Position numbers and translations under genes: made by a program. Shown here piece after piece: positions 37,000 to 45,963 of a stretch of 64,000 nt of DNA (position 1 is the stretch's first letter; the number at the start of each line of letters is the position of its first letter). The notes below the pieces were generated by a model. That model did no database searches. It worked only from the letters and a program-made list of their open reading frames with translations, and was not told the DNA's origin. Origin of the DNA: Alitibacter langaaensis DSM 22999. Its GTDB lineage: Bacteria > Pseudomonadota > Gammaproteobacteria > Enterobacterales > Pasteurellaceae. The stretch is taken from assembly GCF_003096995.1 (NCBI RefSeq), contig NZ_QENU01000003.1, positions 1 through 64,000 of the forward strand, given 5' to 3'.

Positions 37000-38484
37000 A
37001 TGCCTAAACCTAATATTCGTTTTACAGAACGACCTCATTTAGCACACGAACATCCTATGTTGAATGATTATCTGCGAGCTTTTAAGGAAAGATTGCAACG
37101 TTCATACAAACGAAGTAAGCATTTAGGCAAAAGTGATCCTTTACTGGATCAAGCGCTTCAACAAGCATTTACTCAAAATGAAACCTTTTCACAAGAAAAG
37201 TTTGAATTATTGGTAAATTATTTTATCCACTCCTTTTTTCACTATGCTAATGACGATTTTACACGCGTAGATTACTACGGTTATCCCTCAGAGCAAGGAA
37301 TGGTTTCTGATTCTATTGAGGGTGCTGCTCGCAATTACCCATTACTTGCCGCTTATTTACATTATCAAACAAATACTCGCCACCCGATTTTCATTCAAAT
37401 TAAAGAAACGCTTTCACAAGGCTTTCTTAATGCAACCAATCCAACACACGATGGCTATTGGGGAAAGCTCACAGACTTTAAGCAAACTATCTGTGAAAGT
37501 GCAGATTTTGCACTCTCTCTATGGTTAAGTAAACATCATATTTGGGTAAATTATAGCCCCTCACAGCAACAACAAATTTTAACGTGGCTACGACAAATTA
37601 ACCAAGTTCAGACGGTAGATAATAACTGGCATCTTTTTATTTTATTGGTGCAATTTGTGATTAAAGATCTCAGCGGTATTGATGAAATTTGCCTTGAACG
37701 CTATCAACGAATTAAAGAATTTTATGTTGGTGAAGGTTGGTTCAGAGACGGCGAAAAGGGGAATTTTGATTACTATAATTCTTGGGGATTCCACTATGGT
37801 TTATTTTGGCTAGATCAAATTAACCCCAATTTTGACCGCACTTTTATTCAACAAAGTGCGATAGAATTTAGCGAAAAATTTCATTATCTCTTTGCTACAC
37901 AAGGTTTTTCCTTTTTTGGGCGAAGTATTCCTTATCGTTTTGCTGCCCCCACTGCCTTAATTAGCACAATGATACAACAAGGCCACACAGATGGACGTGG
38001 AAAACGCATTTTATCAACGCTCACCCATTTTCTTATTCAACAACAAGCAATAAAAAAAGGAAATGTAACGCAAGGATTATTCCAAGCAGATAGACGCCTT
38101 CTCGACCCTTATAGTGGTGCTGCTAGCGGGCTTTGGTCATTACGCCCATTTATTTTATTACTCTACGCAAGCCAACAAATTGATTTTTGGCAAGCGAAAG
38201 AATTACCTTTAGCGATAGAACAACAAGATTATGATATTTCTATTCCAGCAATTAATTTAAGAATTATTGGGACAAAAGCAACACAAGAAATCATCGCAAT
38301 TTTTCAGCACCAACAATACCCTGATTTACCTTTTGCCCAAGCATCATTACACGATCAACCTTTTTATCAACGCTGGATAGAATGGCTATGTGGACGTTCA
38401 ACACGAGCCAAAAATAACTTATTGCGTAAAGGCGTAACGGCCTATTCCTCAAAATTATCCTTATATTTGCCGAATAAAAAATGA
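37000..38484 (+). CDS. DUF2264 domain protein (alpha/alpha-barrel, glycosidase-like)
   Basis: A 494-residue protein that fits the DUF2264 family. The family's alpha/alpha-toroid segments occur as SDSIEGAARNYPLLAAYLHY, the DGYWGKLTDFKQTICESAD block, NNWHLFILLVQFVI, GDGEKGNFDYYNSWGFHYG (numbering about 250-265; GWFRDGEKGNFDYY) and SFFGRSIPYRFAAPTALIST. Some DUF2264 members are reported as glycoside hydrolases (GH154), so a sugar-active role is possible. It has no signal peptide. RBS AGGAG lies before the ATG, 16 bases after the TetR gene, so they are co-transcribed. Confidence 0.8.
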   Translation: MPKPNIRFTERPHLAHEHPMLNDYLRAFKERLQRSYKRSKHLGKSDPLLDQALQQAFTQNETFSQEKFELLVNYFIHSFFHYANDDFTRVDYYGYPSEQGMVSDSIEGAARNYPLLAAYLHYQTNTRHPIFIQIKETLSQGFLNATNPTHDGYWGKLTDFKQTICESADFALSLWLSKHHIWVNYSPSQQQQILTWLRQINQVQTVDNNWHLFILLVQFVIKDLSGIDEICLERYQRIKEFYVGEGWFRDGEKGNFDYYNSWGFHYGLFWLDQINPNFDRTFIQQSAIEFSEKFHYLFATQGFSFFGRSIPYRFAAPTALISTMIQQGHTDGRGKRILSTLTHFLIQQQAIKKGNVTQGLFQADRRLLDPYSGAASGLWSLRPFILLLYASQQIDFWQAKELPLAIEQQDYDISIPAINLRIIGTKATQEIIAIFQHQQYPDLPFAQASLHDQPFYQRWIEWLCGRSTRAKNNLLRKGVTAYSSKLSLYLPNKK

Positions 38485-38537
38485 GAAAAGCGATAAGTAA
38501 TTCAAAGCTCAAATTCTCATTTAAAACAATAAATTAA

Positions 38538-38569
38538 GGGATGTTTAGACTTGTTGTCTAACACATCCC
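38538..38569. terminator. terminator between the DUF2264 and DUF945 genes
   Basis: GGGATGT-TTAGAC and GTCTAA-CACATCCC form a stem of about 13 bp around TTGTT with one bulge, followed by CAAAAATTTTTG on the plus strand. A USS follows at 38590. Both genes converge here. Confidence 0.6.
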
Positions 38570-38624
38570 CAAAAATTTTTGTTATTTTGACCGCACTTTT
38601 TGAACACAGCTAGATGAAAAAAGA

Positions 38625-40028
38625 TTAGAATCCACCGCTCATCATTAACATGATCAACAAACCTTGTAATTCTTGGTTTGAATATTTTCTCCCGTTGAAA
38701 TCAAGGTTGTCGCCGTCAATATGAGCGTTTAGTTTCAACACATCGCCATCATCAATCAGCCAGTTATTCTTCTTACTCTCAGCCACAAAAATGTTTAACA
38801 CATCTTGCGCTTTTTTATCCGCATCTTCTTTGCTTAATCCATCATCTCGTTGTGCGAGTTCTGACACAAAATTCAAGAACAAGGATTTATCTAACCTTGC
38901 ATTCACCATAAAGGCTTTAAATAATGTTAATAATTTGTTTGGATTAATTTTAGCCGCATCAAACTTTGCCAAATGAATATCTAAATCTGCCGCAAATTTG
39001 CCGCTGTCATTCTCAACCTTAAAACCATTCTCTTTCAATTGAGGTTTATTAGCGAGTATAGCCGCGGCAATGAATTGCGCCATAGATGGGGAAAGCTTTT
39101 CGTCATAATATCCAGAACTTAACGCCTCTACCGATTGCGCATCAAGATGATTTAACGCAACGTCACTTTGCAATTTGCCAACGTTTATCCCATTAAACAA
39201 GACATTATCTAGCTGATAGCTGAGACCATAATCAACGAACTTGTCTTTTATGGTTGAGGTATAATGGAGGGTACTATTTTGTGCGTCTAAATTAAGATTT
39301 TTACCTTCGCCATCAATAGTATGAAGTTTCACATTGCCCAGTTTAAGCACAAGATCGCTATCGTACACATATTTGAACGCACTCGAGCTATTCGCTTTCA
39401 TATCAAGTTGAACATCATTCATCAACACAGAAAATGGCGCATTTTGGCTATCAACATTCTCAATTTTCAAGGTTTTCGCAATAAGTGATGTTTTGCCCTT
39501 TATACCGTCTTGAGCAAAATCATACTCGCTCGTAAAATCGCCACTGAGTTTTAATTTTTTATAAACCACATCATTTAATATTGATTTAATAGACCCTTTC
39601 CAGTGTTTGCCATAAGTCAATATGGCTTCGCCTGAAAACGGTTCATTGCCATTGGCAAAAAAGGATTCTGTCTCTGAATTTTTCACTAAGTTATCCGTAA
39701 ATGAAAACATCGCGGGCATAAAATTTAGTTTTTTCACTAAATTAAGTGGGAAAGGTCCATGATAGAACGTGCCCTCAAATGGCAACACCGTTTTTTCGTT
39801 GTTTTCATTCACAACCACCACATCATAAGATGTTTTTGAGCTAAATATTCCGCGCTCAAACTTTGCATTTTCAATGGAAATTGGCAGCACTTTCGCCATT
39901 TCAATATTGCTGCGTTTAATAAAATTCTGTAATTCGCTTTCCGCTTTTTGCCCTGTATAATAGGCTCCGCCCGTCCAAATAGCGCCTAAACCAATAATTC
40001 CAGCAAGCGCCAACGTTGATTTTTTCAT
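38625..40028 (-). CDS. DUF945 (YdgA-like) periplasmic protein
   Basis: A 467-residue protein with an N-terminal signal or anchor helix (MKKSTLALAGIIGLGAIWTG) and a beta-rich DUF945 domain. YdgA-family features are GAYYTGQKAESELQNFI at the start, ENAKFERGIFSSKTSYDV, and SNQELQGLLIMLMMSGGF at the C-terminus. The family has no known reaction; it may bind lipids or act at the envelope. It ends 21 bases before epmC begins on the same strand and may share its transcript. Confidence 0.82.
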   Translation of the reverse strand: MKKSTLALAGIIGLGAIWTGGAYYTGQKAESELQNFIKRSNIEMAKVLPISIENAKFERGIFSSKTSYDVVVVNENNEKTVLPFEGTFYHGPFPLNLVKKLNFMPAMFSFTDNLVKNSETESFFANGNEPFSGEAILTYGKHWKGSIKSILNDVVYKKLKLSGDFTSEYDFAQDGIKGKTSLIAKTLKIENVDSQNAPFSVLMNDVQLDMKANSSSAFKYVYDSDLVLKLGNVKLHTIDGEGKNLNLDAQNSTLHYTSTIKDKFVDYGLSYQLDNVLFNGINVGKLQSDVALNHLDAQSVEALSSGYYDEKLSPSMAQFIAAAILANKPQLKENGFKVENDSGKFAADLDIHLAKFDAAKINPNKLLTLFKAFMVNARLDKSLFLNFVSELAQRDDGLSKEDADKKAQDVLNIFVAESKKNNWLIDDGDVLKLNAHIDGDNLDFNGRKYSNQELQGLLIMLMMSGGF

Positions 40029-40049
40029 CTTCTGTTCCTTTTAAATTGC

Positions 40050-40622
40050 TTAAATTTTCGTTATATCAAATTTGCTTAAATCAATAAAATCGTCTGTGCC
40101 ATAAAATTCGGCTAATGCTTTACGAAACGTTTCTGCACGTTTGGGCAAATATCCTCGTTCTGCATATTCTTTTACTTGCGCATAAACCGCTTGCTTAAAA
40201 GCTGTGCTATCGCCAGGATTGCCATTCAGATTATCAGCACTAGCAAAATAACGAAAACCAGCGGCTGTGGCAAGCACCCATTCAATCGCTTGAGGTTTAA
40301 CCTCAACTTTCTCAAAATCTCGCTGACGTTCTTCTGAACGCCCATCGGGTTCATACCAATAACCAAAATCTTCCAACTTTCGCCGTTCCGAGCCTGCAAC
40401 TAACCAATGGGAAATTTCATGCAAGGCACTGCTATAAAATCCCCGTGCAAAATAAATAGCGTGATAAGGCAATATTGCATCCCCTTCTGTATGATGATGG
40501 GCAGGAATATAAATAGGCTCATCGCCCCCTTTCAGCAAGCGCGTATTAAATTCTTTTTCAAAACAACGATTAAAAATTGAAATGATGTCTTCTAATGTAT
40601 GAGTTTGTTCGTTTTGTTGCAT
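40050..40622 (-). CDS. epmC: EF-P beta-lysylation hydroxylase EpmC
   Basis: EpmC (YfcM) hydroxylates the beta-lysylated lysine of elongation factor P, the last step of its modification. The 190-residue protein shows LEDIISIFNRCFEKEFNTRL, YIPAHHHTEGDAILPYHAIYF, then the metal-site HEISHWLVAGSERRKLEDFG and YWYEPDGR, as in the family. Preceding terminator 40646-40670 separates it from yhbY. Confidence 0.9.
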   Translation of the reverse strand: MQQNEQTHTLEDIISIFNRCFEKEFNTRLLKGGDEPIYIPAHHHTEGDAILPYHAIYFARGFYSSALHEISHWLVAGSERRKLEDFGYWYEPDGRSEERQRDFEKVEVKPQAIEWVLATAAGFRYFASADNLNGNPGDSTAFKQAVYAQVKEYAERGYLPKRAETFRKALAEFYGTDDFIDLSKFDITKI

Positions 40623-40645
40623 TTTTGTTCTGATTTTAAATGTAA

Positions 40646-40670
40646 AAAGCCCACGGCAAACGTGAGCTTT
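40646..40670 (-). terminator. terminator after yhbY
   Basis: On the minus strand AAAGCTCACG and CGTGGGCTTT pair in 10 positions (one G-T) around TTTGC and are followed by TTACATTT. It lies 12 bases after the yhbY stop. Confidence 0.7.
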
Positions 40671-40681
40671 CTGTTTTAAAA

Positions 40682-40978
40682 TTATTTGCGTGGCAGTGAA
40701 ATTTTCTTCTCTTCGCTCTCGCGATATAACACGACAATGTGGCCAATGGTTTGCACTGCTTGCGCTTTTGTTTCTCGCACAATCGCATCAATAATTAACT
40801 GTTTGGTGTCGCGATCAGCGCCTGCTACTTTCACTTTAATTAATTCGTGATGCGATAATGCATTATCAATTTCTGCCAGCACACCTTCCGTTAATCCGTT
40901 GCCACCAAGCATCACGACAGGGTTTAAATGATGGGCTAAGCCTTTTAAATATTGTTTTTGTTTGGTTGATAAGGTCAT
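40682..40978 (-). CDS. yhbY: YhbY ribosome-assembly RNA-binding protein (CRM domain)
   Basis: A 98-residue CRM-domain protein that associates with the large ribosomal subunit. MTLSTKQKQYLKGLAHHL, LNPVVMLGGNGLTEGVLAEI (with the CRM GxxG loop as GGNG) and IDNALSHHELIKVKV are diagnostic. The start is set at 40978; a seven-residue upstream extension (MIKIGKK) has no RBS support. In E. coli and H. influenzae it adjoins rlmE and ftsH; here those lie more than 22 kb away. Confidence 0.93.
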   Translation of the reverse strand: MTLSTKQKQYLKGLAHHLNPVVMLGGNGLTEGVLAEIDNALSHHELIKVKVAGADRDTKQLIIDAIVRETKAQAVQTIGHIVVLYRESEEKKISLPRK

Positions 40979-40999
40979 TTTCTTTCCTATTTTTATCAA

Positions 41000-41038
41000 A
41001 GTGCGGTCAAAATTTTGTTATTTTTAACCGCACTTTAA
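41000..41038. terminator. inverted USS pair upstream of yhbY
   Basis: AAAGTGCGGT (41000-41009) and ACCGCACTTT (41029-41038) face each other with TCAAAATTTTG in the loop. It is in the yhbY 5' region and could end leftward transcription reaching it from the right, or simply be an uptake site. Confidence 0.5.
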
Positions 41039-41173
41039 AAGCCAGTAAAATTCGTGCGCATTATACGCTAAATTGCAAGTGTTGTAATTAGGGAATTTCA
41101 ATCATAAGCGCAGATAGAAAATCATCAAATTGATTTGTTTTTAGACAAGTAAACTTTTTTTAGCATTTTCTGT

Positions 41174-41201
41174 TTGACAGCAAAATAGAAATCCGTAGAA
41201 T
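41174..41201 (+). promoter_or_regulatory. strong promoter of the tRNA pair
   Basis: Consensus TTGACA (41174-41179), a 16-base spacer and TAGAAT (41196-41201), followed by a GC-rich discriminator (ACGCTCCG) typical of stringently controlled stable-RNA promoters. Confidence 0.7.
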
Positions 41202-41239
41202 ACGCTCCGTTGCTAGCAATACGCAGCAATCACTCAAAT

Positions 41240-41315
<76 letters not shown>

Positions 41316-41329
41316 TTTTTTATGGATAT

Positions 41330-41416
41330 GCCCGAGTGGCGGAATCGGTAGACGCAAGGGATTTAAAATCCCTCGCCTTTCGGGGCGTGCCAGTTCAAGT
41401 CTGGCCTCGGGCACCA
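41330..41416 (+). tRNA. tRNA-Leu (TAA)
   Basis: The 87-nt class II tRNA has a long variable arm (CGCCTTTCGGGGCG), anticodon TAA in the loop ATTTAAAAT, acceptor GCCCGAG / CTCGGGC, and encoded ACCA. It lies 14 bases after tRNA-Gly in one transcript. Confidence 0.97.
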
Positions 41417-41571
41417 TTTAAATCAATTCTTAAATATATTCACTTAGATCCATTTTCTTTAGCTATAATCTTTGCTAATCCATTTTCATAAGTTTAATTT
41501 GGTATTTTTAGATAATTTCTTTAAATATGCAAATCTCATTAATATAATTCACTTATTGTTAGATAATATAA

Positions 41572-41604
41572 AATACCCTAGGCTAAAAAGTAGTCTAGGG
41601 TATT
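41572..41604. terminator. terminator downstream of the tRNAs
   Basis: AATACCCTAG (41572-41581) and CTAGGGTATT (41595-41604) form a perfect 10-bp stem, followed by AATTTCTT. It can serve the tRNA transcript and, from the other side, the dacB transcript, between which nothing else was found. Confidence 0.65.
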
Positions 41605-41694
41605 AATTTCTTAACTGTAATTTATCGGCTAAACAATTGCGCTAAATTTTATGAAATTTGACCGCACTTTTTCGCTGTTTTACCACTTCAGTAA

Positions 41695-43131
41695 CTATTG
41701 CGCATAAATCGCATTATATAATTTACTTTCAAAGTTCACTAACGGGGCGCGTTTTGTTTTATTTTCTAGCTCGCCTGTGGAATAGCCATTGATAAATTGA
41801 ACAAATGCTACTTTTTCGCCACGAGCATTCGTCATAAAACCTGCCAAATTATACACGCCTTTTAAAGAGCCCGTTTTGGCTAACACATTTTTTACCAAAG
41901 GAGGTTGAATTAATCCACCACGCCCGCTGATGGTGCCATCGACACCCGCTATCGGAAAGGTTTCCATTAAATGTAAGGTACTTTCATTTTTCGCTATATA
42001 TTCCAACGCTTGTAGCATCGTGTTTGGATCAATTAAGTTATGACGAGATAAACCAGAGCCATCAGCCACAATAGTATGCCCAAATTTAACGCCCGCTTGG
42101 GTTGATAACACACGTTTTAATGCCATTGCGCCAAGTTGAAAAGAGGCGGGGCGATTATAAGTATGGTAAGCAACTGTTCTAAATAGGCTATCCGCAATTT
42201 GGTTATCGGATTTTTTCATCATTTTTTTCAATAAATCGGGCAAAGGTTTAGATAAATGTTGCGCTAAAACCGTGCCGTTCTGTGGTTGATGCGGAATTTG
42301 TACTTGCCCATTGAACTGAATTCCTAATCGATTTAATTGTCGTTGCACAATGGCTGCAGCATAAGCATCGGGATCTTGAACGGCAAAACTCAAGCCAAAT
42401 GGTTGACTTTGAGGCGCCATACAACCTTTGATTTGATAACGATTATTGTCATGAACAATAACATCTAACTGGCAATAAGGCGCTTCATCGCTGCCCACCA
42501 CTTTCACCGAACCAAAAACTTGAATAGGAAATTGTGAAGGGATATTAAATTTTACATCTGCACCAACAGGCTGATTGGCATCTAAATTCACGGAAAAGCA
42601 GTTACCATCTATATTCGCGGCGGAAGGTGGTGCATTAAAACACATGGTTAAATCATTCCAAATCCAACCAATGCCTCGATCATGGCTCGCAAAAATGGAT
42701 GTATCCAAAATTAAATTGCCATTGATTTGATTAATATTTTGCTTTTTGACTTGAGCAAGCAAATTATATAGCTGTCCGCTAGTAAGATCAGGATCGCCCG
42801 TAAATTTCACGATCAAATCACCGTTTAAGACGCCATTTTGAACCGTTCCATTAGTTAATACACTGGTTTCAAATTGAAATTGATCTCCTAGCACTAATTT
42901 AGATGCTAATGCGGTAAACACTTTTTGGGTGCTCGCGGGCAGCATAAAAGTAGAGGGATTGTAATCGGCAACGATTTGATCATTACTCAAATTTTTTGCC
43001 ACAAAAGCAAGGCTTGCCCCCTGTGGCAATTCTTGGCTAAGCGCTTGCACATCAACTTGGGCAAAAGCAACTGAACTGATGAAAAGGGTTGAGAAAAGAA
43101 ATTTTTTAGTGAGATTTATCGTATTTAGCAT
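41695..43131 (-). CDS. dacB: D-alanyl-D-alanine carboxypeptidase/endopeptidase DacB (PBP4)
   Basis: PBP4 trims pentapeptide side chains and opens cross-links in peptidoglycan. The 478-residue protein has a signal peptide (ends SVAFA) and the three penicillin-binding motifs: SxxK as STQK, SxN as SDN in MMKKSDNQIADSLF, and KTG in LAKTGSLKGVYNL. The start at 43131 is chosen because a 29-codon upstream extension would hide the signal peptide. It is divergent from greA, as in H. influenzae. Confidence 0.93.
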   Translation of the reverse strand: MLNTINLTKKFLFSTLFISSVAFAQVDVQALSQELPQGASLAFVAKNLSNDQIVADYNPSTFMLPASTQKVFTALASKLVLGDQFQFETSVLTNGTVQNGVLNGDLIVKFTGDPDLTSGQLYNLLAQVKKQNINQINGNLILDTSIFASHDRGIGWIWNDLTMCFNAPPSAANIDGNCFSVNLDANQPVGADVKFNIPSQFPIQVFGSVKVVGSDEAPYCQLDVIVHDNNRYQIKGCMAPQSQPFGLSFAVQDPDAYAAAIVQRQLNRLGIQFNGQVQIPHQPQNGTVLAQHLSKPLPDLLKKMMKKSDNQIADSLFRTVAYHTYNRPASFQLGAMALKRVLSTQAGVKFGHTIVADGSGLSRHNLIDPNTMLQALEYIAKNESTLHLMETFPIAGVDGTISGRGGLIQPPLVKNVLAKTGSLKGVYNLAGFMTNARGEKVAFVQFINGYSTGELENKTKRAPLVNFESKLYNAIYAQ

Positions 43132-43297
43132 AGTAAAGTGCGGTTGGTTATTGCTATTTTTTTTTAGACGAACAATAATAGACCCCGAACCCTTTTGAGT
43201 AAATTTATTTTTGCTCATAATCCGAAAATTTATGAATACTACGACATTGCGACCAATGCCGTGGTTTTATTTTTACTAAAAAAAGAGAAAGGTGAAA

Positions 43298-43774
43298 ATG
43301 AAACAAATTCCAATGACCGTTCGTGGCGCAGAACAATTGCGCGAAGAACTTGATTTTTTAAAAAACACTCGCCGTCCAGAAATTATTAAAGCCATTGCAG
43401 AGGCGCGTGAACATGGTGATTTAAAAGAAAATGCCGAATATCATGCTGCACGGGAACAACAAGGTTTCTGTGAAGGGCGTATTCAAGAAATTGAAGGGAA
43501 ATTATCAAACAGCCAAATTATTGACGTGACCAAAATCCCTAATAACGGCAAAGTTATCTTCGGTTCAACGGTGGTATTGCTTAACGTGGATACCGAAGAA
43601 GAAGTGACTTATCGCATTGTTGGAGATGATGAAGCGGATATTAAAGCGGGGCTTATTTCGGTCAATTCCCCGATTGCACGCGGCTTAGTCGGCAAAGAAG
43701 TTGACGATCAGGTTAATATCGTTACCCCTGGTGGCAAGGTAGAATTCGAGATCGTTGAAGTGAATTACATCTAA
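43298..43774 (+). CDS. greA: transcription elongation factor GreA
   Basis: GreA (158 residues) rescues backtracked RNA polymerase by promoting transcript cleavage through an acidic tip. The N-terminal coiled coil has [20 protein letters not shown] and the tip acids are in [18 protein letters not shown]. The C-terminal FKBP-like domain ends [20 protein letters not shown]. The ATG at 43298 with AAAGG upstream is preferred to a GTG two codons earlier. Confidence 0.95.
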   Translation: MKQIPMTVRGAEQLREELDFLKNTRRPEIIKAIAEAREHGDLKENAEYHAAREQQGFCEGRIQEIEGKLSNSQIIDVTKIPNNGKVIFGSTVVLLNVDTEEEVTYRIVGDDEADIKAGLISVNSPIARGLVGKEVDDQVNIVTPGGKVEFEIVEVNYI

Positions 43775-43910
43775 TTCAATTTTATCACTAACCATTCACA
43801 AATTTATCCTCCTATATTTGACTTTATTTAGTCATGATATAGCGAGGATTTTTCTTTTGCTGCGGCATAAATCACTAATTTCTTACGCACTATTTTTTAT
43901 GATGAAAATA

Positions 43911-43942
43911 AAAACGGCGAAGTTTTATCACTCCACCGTTTT
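43911..43942 (-). terminator. terminator of pykA
   Basis: On the minus strand AAAACGG and CCGTTTT pair around an 18-base loop and are followed by TATTTTC, a weak but well-placed terminator 50 bases beyond the pykA stop. The 43775-43991 gap is otherwise AT-rich with no gene. Confidence 0.55.
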
Positions 43943-43991
43943 ATACTCAATCAATAATGAACACAAACGTTCATTAGTTATGATTCATCAA

Positions 43992-45431
43992 TTACTCAAC
44001 CACTAATGTACGGCAAGTATTTGAAAAGCCTTTATTCACATCACCGTGAGTTAATAACACTAAATCACCAGAAACTAAGAAGCCTTTATCTTTCAATAAT
44101 TGAACAGCCGCTTGTGCAGTTTCTGTTGAAGAAGTATTCACACCTTCAAATAGAATTGGTGTTACCCCACGATATAATGAGCAAAGATTTAATGTGCCTT
44201 CATTGCGTGATAATGCAAAGATTGGTAAACCTGAGCTAATACGTGACATTAAACGCGCTGTACGGCCACTGCTTGTTAATGCAATAATTGCAGCTACCCC
44301 TTTCATATGGTTTGCGGCATACATTGCAGACATCGCAACAGATTCTTCGATTGTAGTGAATTCAACATCCATACGGTGTTTAGAAACGTTAATGCTTGGC
44401 ATTTTTTCTGCACCGAGTGCCACTTTAGCCATTGCCGCAACAGTTTCAGCAGGATATTGCCCCGCCGCTGTTTCAGCAGAAAGCATGACCGCATCAGTAC
44501 CGTCTAATACCGCATTTGCCACGTCCATCACTTCTGCACGAGTTGGCATTGGATTGCTGATCATTGATTCCATCATTTGAGTCGCAGTGATAACCACACG
44601 GTTTAACTGACGTGAACGGCGGATTAATTTTTTCTGAACACCAACTAATTCTGGATCACCAATTTCCACACCTAAGTCACCACGAGCCACCATGATCACA
44701 TCTGATGCTTTGATGATATCATCCATTGCTTCATCAGTTGCGACGGCTTCAGCACGTTCAACTTTAGCTACGATTTTCGCATTTAAACCTGCAGCTTCAG
44801 CTAATTCACGCGCATAATTTAAATCCGCCCCTGAACGTGGGAATGAAACCGCTAAATAATCAACGCCAATACGTGCTGCCGTAATAATATCGGCTTTATC
44901 TTTTTCAGTTAATGCATCAGCAGATAAACCACCGCCTAATTTGTTAATCCCTTTATTATTTGATAAAGGCCCGCCCACAGCCACTTCAGTGAAAACTTTA
45001 GCGCCTTCAGTGGCTAATACTTTTAATTGTACGCGACCATCGTCTAACAATAAAATATCACCAGGCACAACATCTTGTGGCAATGTTTTATAGTCTAAAC
45101 CAACAGATTCTTGACCGCCCTCACCTTTTGGTAATTCTGCATCTAAAATAAATTTATCGCCAACAGTTAAGAAAACTTTCCCTTCTTTAAAGGTAGAAAC
45201 GCGGATTTTAGGGCCTTGTAAGTCACCTAAGATTGCAACGTGTTTACCTAATTTTTTTGCAATTTCGCGCACTTTTTCAGCACGCGCGATATGATCTTCA
45301 GGTGAACCGTGAGAGAAGTTCATACGCACTACGTTTGCGCCAGCGGCAATGATTTTTTCAAGGTTATTCCCTTTATCTGTCGCAGGACCCATAGTACATA
45401 CGATTTTGGTTCTTCTTAATCTTCTAGACAT
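43992..45431 (-). CDS. pykA: pyruvate kinase
   Basis: Pyruvate kinase (479 residues) converts phosphoenolpyruvate and ADP to pyruvate and ATP, ending glycolysis. The start [20 protein letters not shown], the [11 protein letters not shown] segment, the catalytic Lys in AKVERAEAV, the signature [11 protein letters not shown] and [20 protein letters not shown] are all present. Length is that of the PykA (AMP-activated) type. The single copy cannot be judged from the window. RBS GACGGAG precedes the ATG. Confidence 0.96.
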   Translation of the reverse strand: MSRRLRRTKIVCTMGPATDKGNNLEKIIAAGANVVRMNFSHGSPEDHIARAEKVREIAKKLGKHVAILGDLQGPKIRVSTFKEGKVFLTVGDKFILDAELPKGEGGQESVGLDYKTLPQDVVPGDILLLDDGRVQLKVLATEGAKVFTEVAVGGPLSNNKGINKLGGGLSADALTEKDKADIITAARIGVDYLAVSFPRSGADLNYARELAEAAGLNAKIVAKVERAEAVATDEAMDDIIKASDVIMVARGDLGVEIGDPELVGVQKKLIRRSRQLNRVVITATQMMESMISNPMPTRAEVMDVANAVLDGTDAVMLSAETAAGQYPAETVAAMAKVALGAEKMPSINVSKHRMDVEFTTIEESVAMSAMYAANHMKGVAAIIALTSSGRTARLMSRISSGLPIFALSRNEGTLNLCSLYRGVTPILFEGVNTSSTETAQAAVQLLKDKGFLVSGDLVLLTHGDVNKGFSNTCRTLVVE

Positions 45432-45520
45432 TAATTACTCCGTCATAATTGTTTAATATAATTTGCTTAATTTTATCTCGCGTTTCAACAAAACCAACAC
45501 AAGACAAAAAACTGGCGCAT

Positions 45521-45549
45521 ATTATACGCATAAATGTGATTAAGGTCGA
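45521..45549 (-). promoter_or_regulatory. probable pykA promoter
   Basis: On the minus strand TCGACC (45549-45544), a 17-base spacer and a consensus TATAAT (45526-45521). The start would be about 85 bases before the coding sequence. Confidence 0.5.
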
Positions 45550-45679
45550 GTTAAAAATATGTCAAATTTTGACCGCACTTTCACGCTAATTGGCTGATAT
45601 TTCTGATAGAAAAACGCCAGAAAAAACTGCTATACTCTTTTTTATCTCGATTATTTTTATTCTGAAAAAGGAAGCAAAT

Positions 45680-45952
45680 ATGACAAACTCAGTTATCTCA
45701 GTGATCGGCAAAGATCGCGTGGGTATTGTGTATGATGTGGCAAAAATTTTAGCCGAAAATCAAATTAATATTCTTAACATTAGCCAACAATTAATGGATG
45801 AGTATTTCACTATGATTATTCTGGTGGATACCGCAAAATGTACAAAATCTTTCCCCGAATTAGCCGCACTTTTCCAACAAGAAAGTAAAAATCTTGCCCT
45901 TGATATTCGTTTACAAAATGAACAAATTTTTAATGCAATGCACCGTATTTAG
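45680..45952 (+). CDS. ACT-domain protein (UPF0237)
   Basis: A 90-residue stand-alone ACT domain of the UPF0237 family: [43 protein letters not shown] domains bind small ligands such as amino acids. The start is the ATG at 45680 after AAAAAGGAAG; a longer frame from 45590 lacks any RBS and is not conserved. It is followed 11 bases later by the UPF0210 gene. The two families are usually neighbours (also in Gram-positives), which suggests one function; that function is unknown. Confidence 0.9.
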   Translation: MTNSVISVIGKDRVGIVYDVAKILAENQINILNISQQLMDEYFTMIILVDTAKCTKSFPELAALFQQESKNLALDIRLQNEQIFNAMHRI

Positions 45953-45963
45953 AGAGCGTAAAA

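Noticed and set aside
43131-43218. N-terminal extension of dacB with a nine-T run at 43157-43165
   Set aside because: The run lies upstream of the true start, so it is unlikely to be a phase-variation tract of dacB.
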